Source of the DNA: Bacteroidota bacterium
GTDB lineage: Bacteria; Bacteroidota; Bacteroidia; Palsa-965
DNA length: 47,028 bases
Direction: 5' to 3'
Assembly: GCA_006218065.1 (NCBI GenBank)
Contig: VBWE01000025.1
Location: 1-47,028 of the forward strand
The notes under the pieces: model-generated
What the model was told of the DNA's origin: nothing
Database searches by the model: none
Seen by the model: the letters and a program-made list of their open reading frames with translations, nothing else
Shown: positions 34,824 through 43,050 of the stretch, piece after piece
Position numbering within the stretch: the first letter of the stretch is position 1
How the letters are laid out: each line of letters opens with the position of its first letter
Position numbers and translations under genes: made by a program

Positions 34824-36083
34824 TTACAGAACTTTTCGTTTGAGCAGGTGTTCACAGAGATTCACCGCGGAAAGCAGCGCATCTTCATGGAACCCGTACC
34901 GGAAATAACTTCCGCAATAATGTACCGGCCCGTTTTCGTTGAGCGCAGGCAGTTCGCGTTGCGCAAGCATGGCCGGGACATCGAAAAGCGGGTGTTCGTA
35001 CATGCGCTGCCAGATGATTTTTTTCGGATCGATGCGACCGGTATCGTTGATGGTAACGAAATAATTTTTCTTCTTCGATACCTGCTGCAGGCTGTTCATC
35101 CAGTAAATGGTAGCGGGCTGCATGTTCCCGTTTTTTTCTTCAATCCGGTAATTCCACGAGGACCACACGCTTTTGAGCCGCGGCATGGCGCTTTCATCGG
35201 TATGCAGGATCGCGGAATTTTCCTGGTATTTGAATTTCGAAAGCAAACGTTCTTCACCGGCGGTTTTTTCCTGCATAATTTTGTATGCTTCATCGCCATG
35301 CCCGGCCATGATCACTTTGTCGAATTCCGCTTCCTGGCCGTCGGCAGATTTTACACGTACTTTTTCCCCGGCACGCGTAACGGCAAGCACACCGCAGTTC
35401 ACGCGGATACGGTCACGGAAAGGTGCGATGATCTTTTCCCGGTACATCCTGCTGCCTCCGCGAAGCGTGTACCACTGGTGCTGCGTGTTGAGGCCGAGGA
35501 AACCGTGGTTGTAAAAAAAACGGACCAGCGTTTGTGCCGGGAAACGAAGCATGAGATCCATCGGTGTGCTCCAAACGGCGGAACTCATCGGGATGAGATA
35601 CTTGTACAGGAAATCATTTCCCAGTTCATGCTCTTTGCAGAAATCTTCGACGGTCTGATTTTCGTATTCTTTTTTACCGAGGATGCGGATACTTTCTTTA
35701 TTGAACCGGCTGATCTGCATGAGCATGCGGATAAAACGCGGGCTGAATATATTTTTCCGCTGTGCGAACAAACCGTTCAATCCTGAACCGCAATACTCCA
35801 GCCCGGCAGGCACATGCTGCACGCTGAAGGACATGCTGGTGGGCATGGTGGGCGCATCGAGTTCTGCAAAAAGTTTGGTGAGCAGCGGATACGTAACCTG
35901 GTTATAAACCATAAAACCCGAATCCGCCGCTACTTCGGTTCCGTCTTCATCAGCCGTGATCGTATTCGTATGCCCGCCGATATAATCGTTCTGTTCGTAA
36001 ACAGTCAGATCATATTCTTTCCGCAGGAAATACCCGCAGGCCATTCCGGCGATCCCGGTTCCTATGATGGCGAGTTTTTGCAT
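34824..36083 (-). CDS. FAD-dependent amine-oxidase-type oxidoreductase of the lipid operon
   Basis: The protein has 419 residues from ATG 36083; a longer frame to 36137 would run into a dispersed repeat and the previous gene. The N-terminal FAD motif is LAIIGTGIAGMACGYFL (4-20), with the Glu of VYEQNDYIGGHTNT after the second strand. Later blocks are SGFMVYNQVTYPLLTKLF, MSSAVWSTP, YTLRGGSRMY, and the C-terminal VHYCGSYFRYGFHEDALLSAV that closes on the flavin. It belongs to the group encoded beside DUF1365 and CFA-like methyltransferases, which in mycobacteria and alphaproteobacteria take part in making methylated or furan fatty acids. It probably oxidises or reduces the methylated chain. Confidence 0.9.
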   Translation of the reverse strand: MQKLAIIGTGIAGMACGYFLRKEYDLTVYEQNDYIGGHTNTITADEDGTEVAADSGFMVYNQVTYPLLTKLFAELDAPTMPTSMSFSVQHVPAGLEYCGSGLNGLFAQRKNIFSPRFIRMLMQISRFNKESIRILGKKEYENQTVEDFCKEHELGNDFLYKYLIPMSSAVWSTPMDLMLRFPAQTLVRFFYNHGFLGLNTQHQWYTLRGGSRMYREKIIAPFRDRIRVNCGVLAVTRAGEKVRVKSADGQEAEFDKVIMAGHGDEAYKIMQEKTAGEERLLSKFKYQENSAILHTDESAMPRLKSVWSSWNYRIEEKNGNMQPATIYWMNSLQQVSKKKNYFVTINDTGRIDPKKIIWQRMYEHPLFDVPAMLAQRELPALNENGPVHYCGSYFRYGFHEDALLSAVNLCEHLLKRKVL

Positions 36084-36108
36084 TTTTTTCACCGCGAAGG
36101 CGCTAAAA
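36084..36108. repeat. Dispersed repeat arm inside the lipid operon
   Basis: TTTTTTCACCGCGAAGGCGC followed by TAAAA sits in the 40-base gap between the CNMT-like and FAD oxidoreductase genes. It is closely related to the arms of the repeat at 31297-31363. Confidence 0.55.
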
Positions 36109-36123
36109 TTCGCTGGCCTGTAT

Positions 36124-37146
36124 TTATTTCTTTTCAAGTAAATAATGACTCACAAACCACTCTTCTCCTTTTTTGTATCCCCACAGTTCCGCGCAGGCCA
36201 TGTAGAATACGCGCCAGTAGTTCCACCATTTCCGGGCCTGTGATTTGCCGTAGGTATTTTCGAACAGCGGTATGATTTCTTTTTTATGCGCATCCATATT
36301 CTGCAGCCAGGCTTCGGCGGTTTTCGCGTAATGCACGCCGTTTACCGGCCAATGCGACTTTACCTGCAGGTGTTTATTCCAGGCATAGAGGTAACGATCG
36401 CCGGGCATCATGCCGCCGGTAAAAAAGTAGCGCGACATCCAGTCGCTTTCATCCTTCGCTTCAAAAAGGTACGTGTACGTTTTGTGTACGAAAATATGCA
36501 CGAACAGTTTCCCGTCCTCCTTCAGCCAGCCCGCGATACGTTCGAGCAACAGGCCGTGATTGCGCATATGTTCGAACATTTCGACACTCACGGCGCGGTC
36601 GAATTTTTTCTCCGTATCAAAAACGTTTATATCCGACGTGATCACTTCCAGGTTTTTGATTCCGCGGCTCACGGCCTGCGCATCGATATATTCTTTCTGC
36701 GTCCGCGAATTGGAAACGACAGTGAACCTGCTGCCGGGAAATTTCGCCGACATGAACAGCGAGAGCGAACCCCAGCCGCAGCCGAGTTCGAGCACGTCCT
36801 GCCCGTTGTCCAGCTGCGCGCGTTCGCAAACCATACCGAGCATATCGCGCTCCGCTTCATCCAGCCTATGCACACCGGGTTTCCAGAAACAGCCGCTGTA
36901 CTTCAGGTGCGTACCGAGGCAGTATTTATAAAACTCCGTCGGGACTTCGTAGTGCTGTTCATTGGCTTCGGCTGTGTTCACGGCCAGCGGACTTTTCCCG
37001 AAGGCGCCGAACAGTTTTTCCTCATACCCGGGCCGGGCGTAATTTTTCGCTTCTTCGCGCAACCGCTGCCGCAGCAACCTCCGTATCCCGGCGCGTATAA
37101 GAAAATCGGGCAGGCGGCCCTTCTCGAGTAAGGAATCGATGTTCAC
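36124..37146 (-). CDS. Coclaurine N-methyltransferase-like SAM methyltransferase (CFA superfamily)
   Basis: The protein has 340 residues. Blocks: NEQHYEVPTEFYKYCLGTHLKYS (from 62), SAM motif VLELGCGWGSLSLF (118-131), VVSNSRTQKEYI, VEMFEHM (188-194) with Glu192-His193, VHIFVHKTYTYLFEA, and the C-terminal WLQNMDAHKKEI, WWNYWRVFYMACAELWGYKK, GEEWFVSHYLL. The order and wording follow plant coclaurine N-methyltransferases and their bacterial relatives rather than E. coli Cfa (no YSCAYW). The substrate is most likely a lipid or amine, not a plant alkaloid. It lies between the DUF1295 gene (9 bases) and the FAD oxidoreductase. Confidence 0.88.
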   Translation of the reverse strand: MNIDSLLEKGRLPDFLIRAGIRRLLRQRLREEAKNYARPGYEEKLFGAFGKSPLAVNTAEANEQHYEVPTEFYKYCLGTHLKYSGCFWKPGVHRLDEAERDMLGMVCERAQLDNGQDVLELGCGWGSLSLFMSAKFPGSRFTVVSNSRTQKEYIDAQAVSRGIKNLEVITSDINVFDTEKKFDRAVSVEMFEHMRNHGLLLERIAGWLKEDGKLFVHIFVHKTYTYLFEAKDESDWMSRYFFTGGMMPGDRYLYAWNKHLQVKSHWPVNGVHYAKTAEAWLQNMDAHKKEIIPLFENTYGKSQARKWWNYWRVFYMACAELWGYKKGEEWFVSHYLLEKK

Positions 37147-37155
37147 AGGCAGCGG

Positions 37156-37950
37156 TTATTTTTTCCTGGACCAGGGAACGAATGCGCTGGTGGTGCGCTG
37201 GTATTCGCGGTAGGCATCGCCTTTGGAACGAACGGCCTGTTCTTCGGTCATGGGAATGCCGGTTACTTTAAAGATGAGGTAACCGATGGTGAGCGGACAG
37301 ATCACGGCAATCCATCCGTAAGGACTCGACAGGGAAAAGATGAGCACGGAAATCCAGATCATCAGCTGGAAAAAATAATTCGGGTGCCGCGAATAATTCC
37401 AAAGACCGTACTGACATACTTTTCCTTTGTTCTCTGGTTTACTTTTGAAATACTTCAGTTGCCAGTCGGATACTCCTTCGCCGAGTATGGAGATGAACCA
37501 CATGCCTGCGCCGATGTATTCCAGTATCGTCATCTGCGGCGCTTTATTCATGGCAACGAGAAAAAAAGGCGCCGCGAGGAAAACACAGGAAAGCGCCTGG
37601 GCCTGGAAGAAAATGAAAAACTTAAAGTCAGGATTCGGAACCCATTCGCGGCGGAGCTGTTTGTAACGGCCTTCTTCTTCTTTGAGGTGCGACCCGACGC
37701 GGATGAGCAGGTAAATGCCGAGGCGCATGCTCCACAAACCGGCCAGCAGGCAAACCACCGTTTTGCGCGGTTCGTAGCCGTCGGCCAGCCAGTACACCAG
37801 GCCTGCGACCAGGGCAAAATTAAAGGCCCAGAAAATATCGACCACGCCGGCGTTTTTAATTTTCCACGCCCAGAGCCATACGAGCATCATCACCGCGGAG
37901 CAGGCGGCAGTACAGATTAAAATGATCTTCAGCAGTAAACCGGTATCCAT
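37156..37950 (-). CDS. DUF1295 steroid-5-alpha-reductase-like membrane protein
   Basis: The protein has 264 residues with about seven membrane helices. The family signature is at the C-terminal side: GLWNYSRHPNYFFQLMIWISV, GIPMTEEQAVRSKGDAYREYQRTTSAFVPW. SRHPNY is the nucleotide- or substrate-site motif also found in 5-alpha reductases and isoprenylcysteine methyltransferases. In the operon context it is a candidate reductase of an unsaturated acyl chain intermediate using NADPH; that is inference. It follows the desaturase by seven bases. Confidence 0.9.
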   Translation of the reverse strand: MDTGLLLKIILICTAACSAVMMLVWLWAWKIKNAGVVDIFWAFNFALVAGLVYWLADGYEPRKTVVCLLAGLWSMRLGIYLLIRVGSHLKEEEGRYKQLRREWVPNPDFKFFIFFQAQALSCVFLAAPFFLVAMNKAPQMTILEYIGAGMWFISILGEGVSDWQLKYFKSKPENKGKVCQYGLWNYSRHPNYFFQLMIWISVLIFSLSSPYGWIAVICPLTIGYLIFKVTGIPMTEEQAVRSKGDAYREYQRTTSAFVPWSRKK

Positions 37951-37957
37951 AAATGAA

Positions 37958-38686
37958 TTATGTTTTTCTGAGCTTTATAATATGCAGGGCATGCATCAGC
38001 CGGATTAGCGGCCAGGTAGGATCGAGTTCGAACCACCGTTTGGCAAAATTCGCGTTGTTGGGACTTTTGTGATGATTGTTCTGCATCAGTTCACCCATCA
38101 GCAGCATGTCCAGCGGAAGCGAATTTTTGGAATGATCATCGTTATCGAAATTGGAATACCCGTATTTATGCCCGCACCAGTTTACGATAGCGCCCTGTAT
38201 CGGCCCGATCAGGAAATGAACCGGCAGGAGTAAAAACTGCCACCACGCCGTCGCAAAATACCAGTAGAAGAGAAAATAAAGTACGCCGAACGCAATCCGC
38301 ACCGTCCACATATCGCTGACCCGGTCGACCCATTTCCAGGTCGGGTAATGGCCGCGGAATTCCGGTTCGGGCTGCGTCTTATAACGGACAAAATCCTGGT
38401 AAATGCGTTTGGTTTTCATCATCAGTCCCCAGACATCCTTGATGAAATGCGGGGAATGCGGGTCCTTTTCCGTATCGCTGTAAGCATGGTGCATGCGGTG
38501 CATGATGGCATAGCCGCGGGGATTCAGGAAAGAAGAGCCCTGGAAAAAGAAAGTGAGGAAGTAGAAAAAATGCTCCCAGCCCTTGCTCATCGTAAACATC
38601 TTATGCGAAGCATAGCGATGGAGAAAAAAAGTCTGGCAGAACAAAGACAGGAACCAATGCGACAGGAAAAAAACGAGTATGGCCAT
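37958..38686 (-). CDS. Acyl-lipid or acyl-CoA fatty acid desaturase
   Basis: The protein has 242 residues with several membrane helices. Histidine boxes: HRYASH (23-28), HRMHH (63-67), an accessory GHKYGYSNF near 172, and the third box in GELMQNNHHKSPNN (198-211), where the usual first His is Gln202. This variant third box occurs in a bacterial delta-9-like subgroup. It would place a double bond in a membrane acyl chain and so supply the substrate for the methyltransferases downstream. It is the first gene of the operon. The 116-base gap upstream has no clear TAnnTTTG. Confidence 0.88.
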   Translation of the reverse strand: MAILVFFLSHWFLSLFCQTFFLHRYASHKMFTMSKGWEHFFYFLTFFFQGSSFLNPRGYAIMHRMHHAYSDTEKDPHSPHFIKDVWGLMMKTKRIYQDFVRYKTQPEPEFRGHYPTWKWVDRVSDMWTVRIAFGVLYFLFYWYFATAWWQFLLLPVHFLIGPIQGAIVNWCGHKYGYSNFDNDDHSKNSLPLDMLLMGELMQNNHHKSPNNANFAKRWFELDPTWPLIRLMHALHIIKLRKT

Positions 38687-38802
38687 AAAATCCCCCTGGA
38701 TTCACTATTACTTACGAAAGTAAAGATGAAACAGTTTTACGGAATTGTAAAACCGGGGGGGATTTTTTTCGGGGGATTATGAACCGCGGGGACTTAAACT
38801 GC

Positions 38803-39036
38803 TTATTTCATATAAATGTCAATAGCATCTACCTGCTCGGAGGGATATACATCAACCAGCTGCTGGTCGGGATTTGAAAGGTAAGCACCGACCTGGTCAT
38901 GCGCAAGCAGGTGCACGCCGTTATCAAAGCTGTCCGGATTTTCCGTATCGTTGAGCAGGATACCCATACGCTGTTCCCCGTTCTTTAAAAATACGCGGGC
39001 CAGTTCTCCGCCTCCTGTTGTTATTCCTGTGATCAT
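38803..39036 (-). CDS. Small hypothetical protein upstream of the lipid operon
   Basis: The protein has 77 residues with no signal peptide or membrane helix. It is acidic, with a glycine-rich start (MITGITTGGGELARVFLKNGEQ) and VDAIDIYMK at the C-terminus. The balanced composition and the ATG preceded by AAAAATTG-CAAT support a real gene. I do not recognise the family. It is 116 bases before the desaturase on the same strand and could be the first gene of that transcript. Confidence 0.6.
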   Translation of the reverse strand: MITGITTGGGELARVFLKNGEQRMGILLNDTENPDSFDNGVHLLAHDQVGAYLSNPDQQLVDVYPSEQVDAIDIYMK

Positions 39037-39100
39037 ATTGCAATTTTTGGTTTTACAAGATTACGGAGAGCGTATTACCCGGATGTTACGCCCGGATGAA

Positions 39101-39136
39101 CAAAAAGAAAGACCGCGAAATACGGTCTCTCTTTTT
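39101..39136 (-). terminator. Terminator after the TonB-dependent receptor gene
   Basis: AGACCG (39110-39115) pairs with CGGTCT (39123-39128) around a 7-nt loop, flanked by A-rich (CAAAAAGAA) and T-rich (CTCTTTTTG) runs. It can therefore act on both strands. It lies 20 bases beyond the stop at 39156. Confidence 0.75.
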
Positions 39137-39155
39137 GTTTTCGAAGATCAAACGA

Positions 39156-41570
39156 TCAGAATTTCGTACGCAGGCTTACCACCAGATTGCGGCCGGGAGA
39201 ACTTACGCCCGAAGCAAAATGACGGTAATGCAGGTCGGTGATATTCTCGAGCGCTACGCTGAGACGCACAAATTTACCGAACTGGTATGCCGCGCGTGCA
39301 TTCAGCGTGTACCAGGCGGGCGTGCCGGCAACCGTTGCATATTGCTGGTTGTCTTCCCCGCTCGGACTGTAATCTTTCAATCGCTTCCAGCCGTTGTACA
39401 GCGTATAGCCTTCCATTTCGAAGTTCTTCGTTTTGTACACCAGGCCGGTGCGGCCGAACATCGGCGGAATATGATCCATCGGAACGATCGTATCGTTGTC
39501 CAAATCTTCGTAGCGGCCGTACGTCCAGTTCACCGTGCTGCGCATGGAGAAATGTTCGTTAAAGTCGGCAGTGAATGCACCGGCGATGCCTTGTATCCAG
39601 GCCGTGTTTACATTCTGCGCAGCCTGCACCCGGCTCATCGAACCGTCGTACAGGACGGAATCCGATCCATTGAATGTAAAATCCTTTATCACGATGGCAT
39701 TGGTGAGCACCGTGTAGAAGTACGACACTTCCATGCGCGCCATTTCGTTGATCGTTTTCGTAACACCGATTTCGCCGTTCCAGGCATATTCGGGTTTCAG
39801 GCCGGGATTGGGCACGACTACATTGCCCGGGCTCGAGTCGAAGAATTTACCCATGTCGTCCACGTTGGGCGCGCGGAAACCTGTAGAGGCGAGCAGGTTG
39901 AAACGCCAGCCTTTGCAGGGCATCAGTACCAGCGCGACATTTCCACTGACGGCGCCGTTGTTCATTTTGGCCGAAGTGAACGGGAACGGGAAGAATGCCG
40001 TGTCAACCCAGTTCGATTCGAGTGTTACCAGGCTGTAGCGCAAACCTTCCGACAGGATGACCTTGTCGCTGAACTTGATTTGATGAGCGACATAGACTGC
40101 GCCGGAATTCATTTTACTTCCGCCGTCGGGATAACGTTCGGCCGCATCGGTGACCGTTCCGGTAGTAATATCCGTAGTCATCGCTTTCGACTGTACATCG
40201 TTGGTTACTGCTTCCAGGCCATAGTTCAGCTGTTGTTTCTCCCCGATTTTTTTAAGGAAATCGGCGTTTACCGAAATGACGGAAACTTCTTCGAACTGGC
40301 TGGTGCGGTTATTGTTTTTGAAACGGCGCGTGATGCGTTCCTCATCGATATCCTGCCAGGCCAGGATCACGGTTCCATGGCTGAAAGCCTTGCCTTCTGG
40401 GGTATTCAGGCTGAGCGTATAGGAACCGAAGAGGCGTTTCTGCGGACCATAATTCCATTCTGCGAAACGCAGGTTTCCGCCGCTCATATCGGTAAGACGA
40501 TCGTAACGGGGAACGTTCGATGAGTTGGAATACTGCAGGTTGAGCAGGTGAATGATTTTATCGCCCTGGCGAAAAAGAATTTTTTCATTCAGATCCATCT
40601 GCGAATACCCGGTGTACTTCTGCACGTTCCAGTCTTCGTTGCGCATCATCGTATCCACGCCGTTCACCTGCGTAACATAGAAATAGCGTTTACCGAAAGC
40701 CGTATCGTACGGATTACGCAGGTTTCCTGCACGGAGATCGCCGAAATCGCTGAAAGTAACGCTGGTCAGGAAAGCCAGTTTTTTCAGGCCGATATTGAAA
40801 TCGACGTGGCCTGTTTTTTCGTTGCTGGCATGACTGGTGCGCACAAAAGCATTGCCGGAAACTTCCGTTTTCTCGTCGCTGCGGACAACAGGCTTGCGTG
40901 TGTAGAAATGCATCACACCGCCGAGCGCATCGCTTCCGTAGATCACCGAAGACGGACCGAAAATAACTTCCGTCCGGTCAAGCATATTCGGATCGAGCGT
41001 GATCACGTTCTGCAGGTGGCCGGCACGGTAAATCGCATTGTTCATGCGCACGCCATCCACCACGATCAGCACTTTGTTCGCTTCGAAACCGCGCAGCACC
41101 GGGCTTGATCCGCCCATCTGGCTTTTCTGAACGAAGACGTTACCGGTATTCATCAGCATATCGCCCGAGGTTTGCGGGTTCAATGCTTCCACCTGGCGCT
41201 TGGAAATTATTTCCGCACTGTAAGCTACGTCTTCCTTGGCATGCTCGGACTTATCGGCAGCTACGATCACTTCACCGATCATCACGTAACGGTACGCGAT
41301 CAGCAGTTTATAATCCTTGCTTTTTATTTCCTCCATGGCATACACATGCAAACCGTATGCAGGATGTTTGATATACAGGCTGTCGGCCGACGACATCGAC
41401 GATATATCGGCCACGCCTTTCGTATTCGTGAGTACCGGCGATCCGCCCTTGCTGTAAACAGCAGCATTTCCGACCGGTTCCCGCGATGATTTATCCAGGA
41501 TGGTCAGCTGCTGCGCATGTACTGACACAACAGCACATACCATCATGGAAATGGTTATGATTTTTTTCAT
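39156..41570 (-). CDS. TonB-dependent receptor, haem/hemoglobin type
   Basis: The protein has 804 residues from ATG 41570, chosen because the signal peptide MKKIITISMMVCAVVSVHAQ starts there. A CarboxypepD_reg-like domain comes first (LTILDKSSREPVGNAAVYS), then the plug: VEALNPQTSGDMLMNTGNVFVQKSQMGGSSPVLRG is its core, with VVDGVRMNNAIYRAGHLQNV and TEVIFGPSSVIYGSDALGGV. The 22-strand barrel follows and ends in the C-terminal Phe (NLVVSLRTKF). The plug wording (QKSQMGGSSPVLRGFEANKVL, GHLQNVITLD) is that of the hemoglobin/transferrin/lactoferrin receptor family, so haem or a related iron complex is the likely substrate. It is probably co-transcribed with the upstream 172-aa gene. Confidence 0.9.
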   Translation of the reverse strand: MKKIITISMMVCAVVSVHAQQLTILDKSSREPVGNAAVYSKGGSPVLTNTKGVADISSMSSADSLYIKHPAYGLHVYAMEEIKSKDYKLLIAYRYVMIGEVIVAADKSEHAKEDVAYSAEIISKRQVEALNPQTSGDMLMNTGNVFVQKSQMGGSSPVLRGFEANKVLIVVDGVRMNNAIYRAGHLQNVITLDPNMLDRTEVIFGPSSVIYGSDALGGVMHFYTRKPVVRSDEKTEVSGNAFVRTSHASNEKTGHVDFNIGLKKLAFLTSVTFSDFGDLRAGNLRNPYDTAFGKRYFYVTQVNGVDTMMRNEDWNVQKYTGYSQMDLNEKILFRQGDKIIHLLNLQYSNSSNVPRYDRLTDMSGGNLRFAEWNYGPQKRLFGSYTLSLNTPEGKAFSHGTVILAWQDIDEERITRRFKNNNRTSQFEEVSVISVNADFLKKIGEKQQLNYGLEAVTNDVQSKAMTTDITTGTVTDAAERYPDGGSKMNSGAVYVAHQIKFSDKVILSEGLRYSLVTLESNWVDTAFFPFPFTSAKMNNGAVSGNVALVLMPCKGWRFNLLASTGFRAPNVDDMGKFFDSSPGNVVVPNPGLKPEYAWNGEIGVTKTINEMARMEVSYFYTVLTNAIVIKDFTFNGSDSVLYDGSMSRVQAAQNVNTAWIQGIAGAFTADFNEHFSMRSTVNWTYGRYEDLDNDTIVPMDHIPPMFGRTGLVYKTKNFEMEGYTLYNGWKRLKDYSPSGEDNQQYATVAGTPAWYTLNARAAYQFGKFVRLSVALENITDLHYRHFASGVSSPGRNLVVSLRTKF

Positions 41571-41656
41571 TTCGTTTAAGCTCATTAATAAATGGAAAGT
41601 ACCGCGAACGGCGGAACACACCGCTCCCGGAAATCATTTGCAGGAAATCTTTGGAC

Positions 41657-42175
41657 TTAAACGAGCTCCGGCGGCGGAGCGGTCACCGGTAAAACCGATG
41701 ACAGGGTATTGAAACGGGATGTTGAGTAAACGAGGGTAAACGATTCTTCACCAAATGTGTTTTCAGCGAAAATATCCTGTGCGAAATAATCTTCCAGTAG
41801 CTTGGTAATGGTTCGTTTTCCTTTCATCGGGTTTTTGCCGCTGCCGGATTCGTGCCGGTCGAGCATGGCATATACCGCGTCTTCCTTATCGTCGCGATGG
41901 CCGCTGAAATACACCGATTCGCCGACTTTATTTTCGGAAACTATATCGTAGCGGTGACCTTTGTAAAGGATCTCGTGCTTTTTCAGCCGGACAAAAAGAC
42001 CTTTTCCCGGCGCCATTTCCGCCAGGCCGACGCGTAAAACAACCGGTGCGTGGAAACCCATGCGCAGGGTCATTTCCTGCCGGGCCTGCTGCAAACTGAA
42101 GAAAAACCAGCCGTAAACCCCAACAGCGTTGAAGATAAACAGGCCGAGCAGAAAGAAAACAAGTATCCGTTTCAT
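41657..42175 (-). CDS. Membrane-anchored hypothetical protein upstream of the TonB receptor
   Basis: The protein has 172 residues. One N-terminal helix (ILVFFLLGLFIFNAVGVYGWFFF) anchors it to the membrane or acts as an uncleaved signal. The rest is soluble (FVRLKKHEILYKGHRYDIVSE, VGESVYFSGHRDDKEDAVYAML) and ends in TAPPPELV. It is 86 bases before the receptor on the same strand. Proteins of this build often precede TonB receptors in this phylum, which fits an accessory role in metal or haem uptake. I do not recognise a named family. Confidence 0.78.
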   Translation of the reverse strand: MKRILVFFLLGLFIFNAVGVYGWFFFSLQQARQEMTLRMGFHAPVVLRVGLAEMAPGKGLFVRLKKHEILYKGHRYDIVSENKVGESVYFSGHRDDKEDAVYAMLDRHESGSGKNPMKGKRTITKLLEDYFAQDIFAENTFGEESFTLVYSTSRFNTLSSVLPVTAPPPELV

Positions 42176-42253
42176 CAGTCAGTACAAAGATAACGAAAAC
42201 CTGCCTTTTCGTCAGCTTTTTCCCATCGGCACGAAGCTTGACAAGGAAGAGGC

Positions 42254-43015
42254 ATGCTCAATGGCTGGAAAAAACATCTTGTGCTTTTTCGTGAATTCCT
42301 GCCGTTCACGTTCATCGTGCTCACCTGGCTCATTCATGTGGCGCAGGGTTTTCTGCAGAAAAGTTTTATTCCTTACGGATTGCTTCCGAAAACACAATCG
42401 GGGCTGATCGGCATTATCACCACGCCGTTCATTCATGCCGACTGGAGCCATCTTATTTCGAATACGCTTCCTTTACTTGTGCTCGGCTACCTGCTTTATA
42501 AATTTTACCGCGAGATCACGTTCCGTGTTTTTGTTTTCCTGCACCTGGTCGCCGGGATGCTCATGTGGGCTTTTATCGACGGCAATGCCTATCATATCGG
42601 CGCCAGCGGGATTGTTTACGGACTTGCATCTTTTCTTTTTCTCAGCGGAATAATCCGCAGGCATCCGCCGCTGATGGTGGTTTCCTTCATCGTGGTTTTT
42701 CTTTACGGCAGCATGGTCTGGTATATGTTCCCGCTTGAAAAAGGCGTTTCCTGGGAAGGTCACCTGTTCGGGGCGCTCACCGGCCTGATGCTCGCTGTTG
42801 TTTATCGCCGGCGCGGTCCGCAGCGTGTGCGCTATGCCTGGGAAAATGAAGACGAAGAGGAACAACAGCCGCTCGATCTGCAGGTCATTTACGAGTACCG
42901 GAAAAAACGGGATGAAGAGCGGGAGATGGAAAAAAATCATGGCCCGGCGGAAAACCCGGAAACACCGACTTCCCCGGGACCGGGGATCTGCTACCATTAC
43001 CGGGAAGATAAATAG
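42254..43015 (+). CDS. Rhomboid family intramembrane serine protease
   Basis: The protein has 253 residues with six predicted membrane helices. The catalytic pair is Ser118 in GASGIVYG and His170 in EGHLFGALTG; HxxxN (His66, Asn70 in HADWSHLISN) forms the oxyanion side. The C-terminal ~65 residues form a charged cytoplasmic tail (ENEDEEEQQPLDLQ, KKRDEEREMEKN). It cleaves transmembrane segments; the substrate is unknown. Divergent from the 172-aa gene with 78 bases between. The ATG has a purine-rich AAGGAAGAGG just upstream, a good ribosome-binding site. Confidence 0.92.
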   Translation: MLNGWKKHLVLFREFLPFTFIVLTWLIHVAQGFLQKSFIPYGLLPKTQSGLIGIITTPFIHADWSHLISNTLPLLVLGYLLYKFYREITFRVFVFLHLVAGMLMWAFIDGNAYHIGASGIVYGLASFLFLSGIIRRHPPLMVVSFIVVFLYGSMVWYMFPLEKGVSWEGHLFGALTGLMLAVVYRRRGPQRVRYAWENEDEEEQQPLDLQVIYEYRKKRDEEREMEKNHGPAENPETPTSPGPGICYHYREDK

Positions 43016-43038
43016 TCCGTATAAGATTGCGGAAAACA

Positions 43039-43046
43039 TACCTTTG
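43039..43046 (+). promoter_or_regulatory. -7 element TACCTTTG four bases before the ABC-F GTG
   Basis: An exact TAnnTTTG match is followed by CGCC and GTG 43051. The spacing is identical to that at mtgA. It sets the start codon at 43051 rather than the in-frame TTG at 43027, which is upstream of the element. Confidence 0.6.
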
Positions 43047-43050
43047 CGCC

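Noticed and set aside
34848-37131. Long plus-strand frames at 34848-35786 and 36286-37131
   Set aside because: Both are antisense to the FAD oxidoreductase and the CNMT-like gene, which have full motif sets.
39096-40523. 475-residue plus-strand reading frame
   Set aside because: It is antisense to the TonB-dependent receptor, which has a signal peptide, plug and barrel in frame. The plus frame shows no family motifs.
41571-42253. Cobalamin or other riboswitch upstream of the TonB receptor pair
   Set aside because: The gaps are 86 and 78 bases and show no conserved riboswitch core.
43027-43050. TTG start of the ABC-F gene at 43027
   Set aside because: The -7 element TACCTTTG at 43039 lies downstream of it, and the frame reads like other ABC-F proteins from GTG 43051.
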